From the NCBI RefSeq assembly GCF_022539315.1, contig NC_066329.1:1897072-1961071 (forward strand): DNA of 64,000 nucleotides. The letters are read 5' to 3'. Every line of letters starts with the position of its first letter. Position 1 is the stretch's first letter. The notes below the pieces were generated by a model. It searched no databases and was not told the DNA's origin. It was given only the letters and a program-made list of their open reading frames with translations. This document shows, piece after piece, positions 1 to 11,300 of this stretch. Source of the DNA: Serinus canaria. Lineage: Eukaryota > Chordata > Aves > Passeriformes > Fringillidae. Position numbers and translations under genes: made by a program.

Positions 1-250
1 CCCCCAGCTCTCCCAGCCTGGCTCTGGAGCAGAGGGGCTCCAGCCCTTGGAGCATCTCTGGTGCCTCCTCTGGACTCTCTCCAGCAGCTCCAGGTCCCTC
101 CTGTGCTGGGCCCAGGGCTGGATGCAGTGTTCCAGTTGGGATAAAGGGATTATGGATGGAATATTCCAGGAATCCCTGAGGTGTTGCACTTCCAGGATGT
201 TCTCCAAGGATCTCTGTCCCAGATGCTGCAGATCTCCAGCGGGCTGAGCT
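1..250 (-). mobile_element. CR1 LINE fragment
   Basis: Words such as CCTCCTCTGGACTCTCTCC and GTGCTGGGCCCAGGGCTGGA are the reverse complement of the CR1 3' region well known from birds. It lies in the intron upstream of the first exon in the window and runs off the left edge. From 250 to 918 I see only intron sequence. Confidence 0.7.
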
Positions 251-918
251 GCCTTTCCCAGGGCTCTCTCTGCTCCTCACTCCGTGGCAGCCGGAGCGGG
301 AGCGGATGAGCCCGAGCGGCTCCGAGCGCCAGGATCCTGCAGCCCGTCCTATCTGAGCTGCCAGTGTCACTCTGCATCCCAAATCCTTCCGGTCTGGTGC
401 TGCTTTGGGATCATCTGAGCCAGCAGAACAACACTGGGCCTTGTCCCAGTGTGGCAAAACGGGACAGGAAGGAGAGGCAGGCGACGACTCCTCCTGCTCT
501 GCAGAATTTCATTTCTGAGGCATTTCCCTCAGTGTTTTGGGTTGTTCACCCCAGGGCCCTGTGCCTTCACAAGCTGATTCCTGGGGCTCTCTTGGGGTCT
601 CTCACATTCTCCACTGCACCCCACCCTTGTTGGGCCCTTTACTTGATGGAGTGACATTAAATGTGACCATTTAGGGGGTGTGACAAGCTCAGCAAGGCTG
701 AGGATGATCAGCTTTTGGACCCAATGACGTTTTTTTCACCCAGGTTCTCAAAAGGAAAAAGGGATGTTCCTTGATGAAAATTGCCTTTGTTTGATGGCAG
801 GGAGGGATTGGGAATTCTCATGAAGGAGTTGCAGGTGCCCCATCCCACAGGTGCCACCAGCCCGTCCCCAACTCCTTTCCCTTCACTTTTCCCTCCTTTT
901 TCCTCTTTTCCCTCCCAG

Positions 919-1100
919 AGTCAAGAAGAAGAACAAGCCCCTGAACCTCAAGATCCACAACAGCGTGGGGAGCTGTGAGAACATCCCGGCCCAGCGCTCC
1001 CCTCTGCTCTCCGAGCGCTCCCTGCGCTCCTTCTTCGTGGGGTACCCGCCCTTCCTGCCCTCCACCCCGCCCGTCCACACCGAAGCCACCTTCTCAGCAA
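919..1100 (+). CDS. KSR2: KSR2 exon 1 of window: Ser/Pro-rich region
   Basis: Starts after CAG (916-918) and ends before GTGAGT. It encodes 60 residues from [10 protein letters not shown] to HTEATFSA plus the first base of an Asn codon. Hallmarks are [13 protein letters not shown] and [15 protein letters not shown], which match vertebrate KSR2 closely. The first base (919) completes a codon from an exon outside the window. As I recall the human protein, it has IPSQQRSP where this bird has IPAQRSP, one residue fewer. Confidence 0.95.
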
Positions 1101-4100
1101 GTGAGTGCCCGTGGCCCCCTCGGATCCCCCTTCCCAGGGGGGGAGATGCCAAGCGGAGGAAGGAACTGGGGAGGTTTGGAGTCAGGGGTTTGGAGGATGT
1201 TGGTTGAGCGTTGTAGATGAGCCCAGCCCTTGTGGAGGTGCCTCATGTTGGTGTTTAGAGATCTGTGGGTGCTTCTGGGCCAAGACAGCCCCAAAAACTT
1301 GATTATTTCTGGGTTTTTTTTGGGAAGGCCATGAGGTTTCTGTGCTGTCTGGGTTGGTGGCACTGCCTGGATGTCACCTAAAAGTGACTTTGCTGAGGGC
1401 TGCTTTGTAAAGCTTTGTGGTTTCACCTCTGTGTTTAAACCTCTCCTGCTTGCTGGACTTTAAGAATAATCCTCAAGTGGAGTTTTGGGAAGCCAGTCCT
1501 GGTGCAAACCCCACGGAGCTGATCCCAGCAGCCAGCCCTGACCCCACCTGGCAGGGCTTTGTCCTCTCCCAGGAGATGCTGGTGCTGGCACTCACTGGGT
1601 GGGTTTGGCTCCGTGAGCTCACCCAGGTCTGGGAGGAACAGCCTGACCCTCATTTCCTGGTCCCGGACCAGTGCTGGGATCAATTCCACAGGGATTGAAA
1701 CTTTTCCAAGCCAGGCGTGGCTCTTGGCCCAAGAAGAACTTCCCTGGAGGAAACACTGGCAGCTGCTGGCAGTGATTCCCAGCCAAGTCCCCTTTGCCTC
1801 TTGTTCCTCAGCTAAAACTTCCTCCAACTCCACCTCCAGGCTGGGTTTCTGTCACCCTCCCTTCCCTGGATTTTTCCCTTGTTTCCTTTCTGGAAATGTC
1901 TTCCTGTCTTGTTTTGAGGTCTTCCACTCATTCCTCCTGCTCAAGAAGCAGGCTGGAGAAGGTTTTGCACCCAAAGAAGTGTTTGCAGCCAGTTCCCTTC
2001 CCTTCCCTTCCCTTCCCTTCCCTTCCCTTCCCTTCCCTTCCCTTCCCTTCCCTTCCCTTCCCTTCCCTTCCCTTCCCTTCCCTTCCCCTTTCCCTTCCCT
2101 TCCCTTCCCTGTCCCTTCCCTTCCCTTCCCCTCCTCTCCCTTCCCTTCCCGTCCTTCCCTTCCTTCCCTTCCTTCCCTCCCTTCCCTTCCGTTCCCTTCC
2201 CTTCCCCTTCCCTTCCCTTCCCACACCCTTCCCACCTTCCCAAACCTTCCCAAACCTCCCAAACCTTCCCAACCTTCCCAACCTTCCCAACCCCCTTCCC
2301 TTCCCAACCTTCCCTTCCCTCCCAAACCTTCCCTTCCCAAACCTTCCCTTCCCTCCCTTCCCTTCCCTTCCCTTCCCTTCCCTTCCCTGCCCTTCCCTTC
2401 CTCCAACCCTTTCCCTTCCCTCCCTTCCCATTCCTTCCCATCCCTTCCTTCCCTTCCCTTCCCTTCCTCCAAACTTCAAACCTTCCCTTCACCTTCCCTT
2501 CCCTTCCCTTCCCTTCCTTCCCTTCCCTTCCCTTCCCTTCCCTTCCCTTCCCTTCCCTTATCCCTTCCCCTTCCAAACCTTCCCAAACCTTCCCTTCCCA
2601 AACCTTCCCAAACCTTCCCAAACCTTCCCTTCCCAAAACCTTCCCAAACCTTCCCAAACCTTCCCAAACCTTCCCAAACCTTCCCAAACCTTCCCAAACC
2701 TTCCCAAACCTTCCCTTGTCCACGACCTTGGTAGGAAATCCTTTCAGGGATAGACATGGATCCTCTTACCAAACTCCTCTCTGGCTCACAGAAGTCACTG
2801 TGGAACCTCTCCCACACTGTTTGGTCCTTGTGGGATCAACATCCATGTGGGAGTTACACCCAGCAGGGCAGATGGTTGTTTGTTTGTTTGTTTGTCTGTC
2901 TGTTTGTTTGTTTGTTTGTAGGGAGCAGAATCACGGAATGATTTGGGCTGGCAGGGAGCATGGAGCTCATCCACTTCCATGGGCAGGGACCCCTCCCACT
3001 GGAGCAGGTGGCTCCAAGCCCTCCCTGCATCCCAAGGATTCCCTGTCCCCATCCTTGTGGTGGTTCAACAGCTGAGCTCTCCACAGGATCCCATCCCTAT
3101 CTTTTTTTCTAAAATTCCCTCTTCCCTTTACCTCCTGTGGGAGCAGCACAGCAGCTCCCAGATGCTCTGGATTGCTGTGGAATTACTTCCCTGAGCACGG
3201 AAACACAGTGAATTGTTGTTGTTGTCAGCTGGAGATGGGTGAGGGGAGCCCAGCGAGGCCCTGTCCCTCCCTGGCTGTCTCTCCATGATTTCTTTTCCAC
3301 TGCCTTGCTGCTCCTGGCAGGAGCACGCTCCCGTCTGAGTCATCCCTGGCCCGGGTCAGGATGGGGTTTGGATGCTTCCCTCTGATTTTCAACAGCCCTT
3401 TGTCCTGACGGGAATGGATTTTCACAGAGGGCTGGAGGGAGCTGCAGAAGGAGCCTCTTCCTCCAGCAAATCTGGCTGGGGAAATCACAGGATTAAGGAA
3501 TATCCTGGGTTGATCCCCAGGGATCACTGATCCAGCCACTGTCCCTGCCCAGACCCCCCACCAACCCCACCCTGGGCATCCCTGGCAGTGCTGGCCAAAG
3601 GCTCCTGGAGCTCTGGCAGCCTCGGGGCTGTGCCCATTCCCTGGGGAGCCTGGGCAGTGCCAGCACCCTCTGGGGGAAGAACCTTTCCCTGATCTCCACC
3701 TAAACCTCCCAGCACAGCTCCAGCCATTCCTGTCACTGTCACAGGGAGCAGAGACCCGAGCTGCCCCTCAGAAGTTGTAGAATACCTGGTCCAATGTGGT
3801 CTCCAGGGATGTCCCCTCACTGCCCAGCCCTGTGTGACACCTCCATCACACCCACCGGGCTGCTGCTCTGGCCTGGGGGGATTCTCCCCTGGGAGGATTC
3901 TCCTGAATCCCGGTCCTGCCTCTTCCCCTTGGCTTTGTGAGTGAGGAATTTGCAGTTTATGGTGGTGAGCATGAGCAGGATCCCAGCCAGGCATGGCCAA
4001 GTGACAAGTGCTGAGGTGCCACCAGGGCTCCTTGAGCCCCCCAGCTCCTGGAGGAGCCCCTGAAGGGCTGACCTCAGCAAGGTTTGGTGGACAGGGATCC

Positions 4101-5337
4101 AGGAAAATGTCCAGAGGGTTGGGGTAGAAGTCCCAGAGCCCTAAATCCAGCCTTTCCTTTGGAAAGCACCAGGCCGGACCCAAGGACATGACAGTGGTGC
4201 TGAAGGTGACATGGGGAAGCAGCCAGTGCCACCCATGCCCCCTCTCGATGGTCACCCCACTGCCAGTGCTGGGGTGGCTTTGTGGGGGGACACTTCTCCC
4301 TAACGCTGTCCCAGCCCCTGCCACCTCCAGGAGGGCACTTCCCAAAGGGAACCTCCTCTCTTGGGGACCACAGGGGTTCCCTCCTCCCTGACCCTGCCCT
4401 GCAGGAGCCGTGGCAGCTCCCTGCAGCCACATCTGGCCACAGCTGGCAGCGAGGCTCCGGAGGGTTTCCCACCCTGGCAGTGGAGCTGGAGGGCACAGCT
4501 TTGTCTGGGTGGGCTTCCCTGAGCCTGCAAGGCTGGGAGCTGGGGGGGGAATCCCCATGCCAGGCTTTAAGGCAGCTGCAGGTGGCATCTGAGCTGGGTA
4601 AATGGGACTGTCACCTTGGAAAGGGGAACTGCCCGCCTTCGAAGGGGACTCTTTCCTTACTGGAGAGATGCTCTGGGAGCAGCTCCCACTTTGGGTGATC
4701 CCCCCTGCTCCAGCTCAGCTTTGGTTTCATCTGCTGGATCCAGCCTGGATCATCCTTCCACCAGCTGGACCTGGCTGTGATCCGCAGGGTTGGAAGGGAC
4801 CTTCAAGGCCATCCCATTCCAACCCCCTGCATGGCCAGGGACACTTCCCAAAATCCGTGGGGAATACCTGCCACGTGCACTGCTAGAGGGAGCAGGTGAT
4901 GCCTTTGCACCTTGAATCCTGCATGGATTTCTATCCTGGGGGGGGGAGAAGCTGCTGGAGCAGCTGCTCTGGGATCTCTCCCATCCTATTTTGGCCCTTA
5001 AAGCAGCACGAGCAAGGCCTGAGATGTCTCATGAAGAGATTTTGCTGCAGAGCATCTCCCTGGGGTGCTTGGCTCCCAGCTGGCACCATCCAGGAGCACC
5101 CAGGGCAGTGGGGAGACACTGGGACAGTGTCCCTGGAGCTGCCACAGGCTGAGACACTGGAACTCTATCACTGCAGCTGGCACAGGGTGCCCGGAGCTGT
5201 GGCTGCCCCTGGATCCCTGGAGGTGTCCAAGGCCAGTCTGGACATTGGGGCTTGGAGCAGTCTGGGATAGTGGAAGTGTCCCTGCCATGGCAGGGGTGGC
5301 ACTGGATCATCTTTAAGATTATTCTTTCCCACCCAAA

Positions 5338-5373
<36 letters not shown>

Positions 5374-8300
5374 GTCTCAGGACTTTGTCCCAGGGATTTT
5401 CACCTGGTGGTGGAGATATTCCTGATCCTGGATATCTTCTGCTGCTGAACTCTTTTGGGAAGAGGCTCCACCCTGGTGCCTCCTCTTAATCTCCCCATGG
5501 GACTCACCCACCTTGGGAGCATTTTGGTGACATTGGGGATGTCTGGGATAAGTGCAAAGCCTCCTGGCCATTTCTTGGCTTTGCAGTGATTCATCCTGGG
5601 ATTCTTACCGAGTCCACTCCCATCGATTTTCTCTGTCCCATTCATAATGGGGACGTGTTTGCTGTAGTAGTGTTGGATTATGGTCTTTTCTGACCACTCT
5701 ACAAATCCATTTCCTACACAGTAGGAGAAGGAGGGTTTGTTTATCAGGCTGTCTCCGTGATGGATAACACGCTCCCACCAGCTCCCTGCCATCCAGACAG
5801 GGGCCAGGAGATGAGGAAGGGACAATTGTGACAAACCAGCCCCCATCCCTGCGGTTCAGCCCCGCTGCCACCCCTGGAAGATGCTCCAGGTGTCCTTGGA
5901 GAGGCTTTGGGGCTCTCTGAGGCCATCACCACCCACCCCAAGGAAGGCACAACCCCAACACAATGAGATGGGGAAGCTCCGGGCGCTTTTCCCCATGCAG
6001 GACATGCCCAGGCAGCCCAGCTGGGGCCCGGCCGGAATTCACACGGCACTGCCGGGACGGCAGCGGGGGCAGCGAGGGCGTCACGGCCCCGGCAGCGCCG
6101 CCGAGACCCCGTCACCTCCGAGGCGCCGGGTGCCACTCAGGAGCGGTGCTGCTGTCACAGCTGCCTGTCACCGCCGCGGAGCGGGGTGCCAGGGCTCTTC
6201 TGCCGTGTCGCCTGTCAGGGACACGCCGGAGGTGGCTGTCACCCGCCGCCCGGTCGGTTTTCCCTTTCCCGGCTCTGCTGCTGGCACAGTTGATCCCATC
6301 AAGCGCGGCTGTTGATTTTGGGATGAGCTGAGCAGGAGCCCTGACCTTTGCTGCAGCGGCGAAGGAAAACACGGAGGTGTCGGAAGGAGGGTGGCACTCC
6401 CTGGCACTCCCTGGGCTGTCACTGGGCAGTGCCGCCACATCGGGAAGAGGGGTTCGGCTTTTGGGAACCCCTCGGGAGGCAGGGGTAGGGTGGCTGACCG
6501 GGAGAAGTCTCCATGGGGCCGCTCAGCGGGTGCCACCCTGCGAAATTCCACTTGTGCCCAGTGAAATGCCAGCTCGGAGCAGGAGAGGGCGGCGGGGGGA
6601 TGAGGTGAGGGGAATTATGGCCGGGAGAATTCGGACTCCTGAGGCAGGCAGGAGGCTGCTGGTGATAAAGGTTTTAAATAATCACTGGCACGGGGGCAGC
6701 TCCCGGGCGCTGGAGCGGGCGGAGGGAGGGAGCCGGGAGAGAGGGAGAGAGGGAGACAGGGAGGATGGGGGAGAGGGATGATGGGGTGACGCAGCCGCTG
6801 TCACACTTCAAACCGATCCCGCGGCCACTTCTCCATCACAAGATCCCCACGACAAAGCCCGACCGTCCCACTCTGAACCGAGACCCCTTCCTGGGGGTTC
6901 CCCCCTTGTAATTAGCGCTAATTGTGGGAATGTGGGGGGTTTTCAATGAGAATATTCCTCCCGCCCTGGGGGGAGGCTGCTGCATCTCCCCCGGGCATCC
7001 CCCCGAGTTAACACCGCCAGGGATCCGGGTAAAGGGGACACTCCCCAATTAACCCCAGAGCCCCCCAGGCCCTCGGGGCTGATCCCCGGTGCCTCTCCCT
7101 GCCCTCCTGCCCCGCTCCGCTGCTTTCCCCTCCTGCCAACAGCGGCTCTATTGTTAAACGCCGCGATCCTGCGTGGCTCGCTGCCGCTAATGAAGGCAAT
7201 TAGCTCTGAGTCACGTCGGGCTCATTTATGTTACGAGGTCAAAATCCCCGCTACACTTCAATACATTTTGCAGCGAGCCCATTTAGAAAGTAATTAAAAG
7301 GCTCAGCAGCCGCCGTTGCCTCCATCCCCTCTCCCCCTCGCCGGGCTGGCAGGATTTAATTGAGGCCAGCCGAAAGTTAGTGGGAATAAATTGTGGCTGA
7401 TAACGTGGAGGTTGTAATTTAATTCCGGGAGAAGAGCTGCTCTGGCCGGGGTGTTTGGCTCTTCAGGGAGCGGCGTTGGAGGGGGGTTGATGACAGCTCA
7501 GTTTTCTAACAGGGTTTAGTGAGGGGGGAATGACGCTCAGGGAGGCATGGAGGGGTCACTCTGGGATTTGTGGGCCAAATTCCCACCCCTTGGGAGGTTG
7601 TGGAGGTGGAGGCAGTGGAGGGATACTGGTCCAGCAGCCCAGGGTGAGTTGTCACGAGGGAAATATCAAAAATATTGGCAATGTGCTGCTGTGGACACGA
7701 ACTCCCCTCCTTGGCTTTGAAGGGAGTTTATAAAAATTAGGGAGAGTGACTTTTTACACGGGTGGATAAAACCAGGACACAGGGAACGGCTTCCCACTGC
7801 CAGAGGGCAGGGATGGATGGGATATTGGGAATGAGGAATTGTTCCCTGGGATGGGGAGGGGCTGGAATGGAATTCCCAGAGCAGCTGTGGCTGCCCCTGG
7901 ATCCCTGGAGGTGTCCAAGGCCAGGCTGGACAGGGCTGGGAGCAGCCTGGGACAGTGGGAGGTGTCCCTGCCCATGGGAACGAGATGATTTTCATGTCCC
8001 TTCCCACCCAACCCATCCCATGCTTGTGTGGCTCTGACATCTCAATTGCTGCCTCTGCCTGAGGAATGACCAGAAGGAGAGAAGGATCCAGAGCTGCTGC
8101 TGGTCGGAGATGCTGGAGCAGGATCAGCCTGGGCTGCTCCCAGGATTTCTAACCCGGGGGAGGGATGTAAATGTAACCTTCAGCCGCCGAGTGCAATTAG
8201 AGCCCCGTGCCTGCCGCTATATTAAAATGGGATATTAAAGCAAACAGCGGCTCTCCCCGCTCCCTGGGCTAATATCCAGCGCCTGTTTAGCCAGGGATTT

Positions 8301-11300
8301 GCTGGCACTCTGAGCAAACAGCCGGGAGCCACCGCTGGTGCCCGGGAAACCTCTCAAATCCCCGAGTGAGGATCCAGCCTTTGGATCCCGGCATGGATCC
8401 GCTCCCGGCGCTGAGCATCCTGCGGGGCAGGACCTTTCCCGTGGCCGAGAGGAGCAGGAAGAGGAGCAGGAGGAGGAGGAGGAGGAGGAGCAGCAGCAGC
8501 AGCAGCAGCTTTTCCTCCCTTGCCGAGGCTGAAGGAGGGTGTGGAATCCAAGCACGGCCACGCTCCTGATTGCCTTCCTGCTCCAGCGGTGCCACTGAGC
8601 TTCCCTCTTTGTCCTTATCCCTCTCCCTGCTCCTCCCTTGGAGGGAGAGCACCGGGACTGCTTTTAACTCTGCTCTTCCCCTGGAACGGGAATGCAATCA
8701 CCTCTGGAGTGGCTGGCACTCAGCTTTTCCTCAGCTGCCACCTCAAGCCGTGATGTCTTATTAAAAACTGACGATGAGGCTGCTCCAGCTTTATTTTCCC
8801 TTTCTTCTTTGATGTGATTCCAAAAGTTTTGCAATCCCGCCCAGCCTGCACGTGGATGCAGCCTCTCCTCTCCTCTCCCTGGTCCAAACTGGGTGATGGG
8901 CTCTGGGACAAGAGACCCCAATTCCCACAGCCCCACAAATCCCAGAGAGAGGCATTCCAGGGGGAAAGAGCAGGAAAATCCCATTTTTTGTGCACGTTCT
9001 TTGCTCCCCTTCCCAAAAACTCGACCCCCAGCTCTCGATGCTGTTACCAGCGCTGTTTTTCCTGGTCTCTCCCTGCAGATACGCTGTCAGTGCCTCGCTG
9101 GTCCCCGCAGATCCCTCGGCGGGATTTAGGAAACTCCATAAAACACAGGTGGGCCCCTCCCCCTGCTGGGGGATGAGCATCTCCCTTCCCGTCTCTGCTC
9201 CAGGACACCGAGATTGGGGACACTCCCCCTCTTTCCCTTGCCGGGCTGTGCTGTCCTCCAAGCCCATTCCAATTCCATTTCAGCTCAGATCTGCTTTAGA
9301 TAAGGCTCGAGCTGCTATCAATAAATCTGTGTATTATCCGTGACCTTGCCAGCCTTCAGCAAATTCCTCATCTCTGGATTAGAACCCTTCCATATCTCCC
9401 TGAAGAGGGAAAAGCAGCGGGAAGAGTGCTGCTGTTTGACGGGAAGTTGCAAACACTGGTCCCCAGGGCAGGCAGGGGTTTGGGGGGCGTCTGGGGTGGC
9501 AGTCACGGGGAGCTGGGCTTGGATTCCCTTTGGAACAAGCTTCCAGAACCAAAGGAAGGCTCGGGGTTGTGTTTTGGCATCCCTAGGAAAAATTCCTCAA
9601 CACCTGCAGCGGAGTTTGAGGGCAGCAGAGAGAGGAAGAAGCAGGGCTCAGCTCGGGGGATAAGCGAGGCTTCAGCTCTCCCCCTCTCCGTTTCTCTCCC
9701 CAGGTTTTCCACCAAGTACTGGATGTCTCAGACCTGCACCGTCTGCGGGAAGGGAATGTTGTTCGGCTTAAAATGCAAAAACTGCAAGTATGGCGCAGTG
9801 CCGGAGCTGTTTGTGTCGCTCCTTCCACCTGGGAGGGGATAATCGGGGTTCTGCCCGGGGAGCCGAGCCGGGATTTGGGCAGGGAGAGACCAGCCCGGCC
9901 CTGGCCAGCTCATCCTCACAGGGAGCTGTAATGAGCTGTGGAATTGGGTGAATAACGCCCCAAAGCAGGGCTGGGCTTCTGTCTGGGATGGGATCGGGCT
10001 CCTCGGGGAGGATGTGCCCGCCAGACCTCGGCTCTGCTCGCTCCAGAGCTCTGAGTCAGATCCTGACAGTGTCCCTTCCCCGAGCCTGGCTTTAGATCCC
10101 GCGTTATGGAGATTCCCGGTGGAATTATCTGCAGGACGCGGGGGATGGATGTGCTGGAGCAGGCAGGGATAGCTCTGGCCATCGGGTGGGGTTTGCCCAT
10201 AGTTTTGGGCTGTAACCTCTGTTTTTGCCGAGTTTTGGGCACCTCTGCGTCCTGGCAGGGCTCCCGAGGAGCCAAATCGTTAATCCATGGGGCAAAGGAG
10301 AGGGGATAAAACGGGACAGGAGCGGGGAAAGAGCGAGGCAGAGCCTGGGGCTGCTTCAGCTGCTCCAAATCCGCCACAGCCCGGCCCTGGACAGAGCCGT
10401 GCGGCCACCAGCGCTCGGGGAAGGGCTGCCGGAGCCGGGATTGCCTTTCCCGGGGCCGGGAGCTGGGGATGTGTGATTGTCTGCGGGTAACGGAGCGGGA
10501 ACGATCGCTGCTGCCGCTGATTAAGAGCTGATGAGTTGGTAAATTGGGATTTAAACCTGCCGAGAAGCGCTCGGTTACTCCGCAGCTGGTGGTGGGGCTT
10601 TTCTGGAAGGGATGTTATCAAAGACAGGGATTTTAAAGGGGGGATTCCCGTTCGATCCATGCTCAAGGAACTGGAGGCTTTTCCTGCGAGCTCTCCGTGC
10701 TGGAGGAGGGATCCCTGACCAGGATCAGGGATGCTGTGGCTCTGGCTGTGCAAATCCCGCTCCCTGTAATCCTACAGAAAAGAACAAATCCTTTTCCTGG
10801 CAGTCAAAAGTTGGCAGTGAACACAAGGCATTTAGGTTTTTTTCCAGCCTTGCCCCGGCGCTGCTTTTCCCCAGAAAGCAGAGGGGAACCAACAGGTAAA
10901 ACAAACAACCGGACCCCAAACCCCCCAAGCCTCAAATACCAAATTAATTCCTGCCTTTCCCTCTAGGAACAGCTTTGTAATAAAAGCTAACACGGACAGC
11001 TCCTGAATTTTCATTACCCAGCTCATTGACTTGAAGCTGCCGTTCCTTTTTTTTTTTTTTTTTCCCCATCATTTCCCCTTGTTTTGATAAATCCTTTCCT
11101 CCCTTTTCCCTTTTCCCCCATGGCTTTCTGCCGGCCTGGCAGAGCGTGAGCTGGGGTTGTGTTTCCATCCTTAATTAAGGAGGAATGGGAAGGATTTGGG
11201 AGTCTGCCTATGCCTACATGCATGACCCGGGGGTGAAGCCCTCCAGATTCCTGCCCTGGCTCCAGGGAAAAAAACCGGGGAAAGCTCAGCAGAATATCCA

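Larger units (their letters stand above)
1101..9078. other. KSR2 intron after exon 1 (8.0 kb)
   Basis: Contains the pyrimidine tract at 1,995-2,713, a TTTG repeat, six CR1 pieces, an ATT tract, a GGA/AGC tract and two AT-rich islands that look like conserved non-coding elements (6,900-7,470 and 8,160-8,290). No coding sequence is supported. Confidence 0.85.

Noticed and set aside
1559..2753. Long open frames (up to 391 codons) over the pyrimidine tract and its complement
   Set aside because: They are translations of (CCCTT)n; no start context, splice sites or protein family.
3524..4588. A 354-codon minus-strand open frame
   Set aside because: It runs through CR1-derived intron sequence, has no recognisable domain and depends on low stop density in GC-rich DNA.
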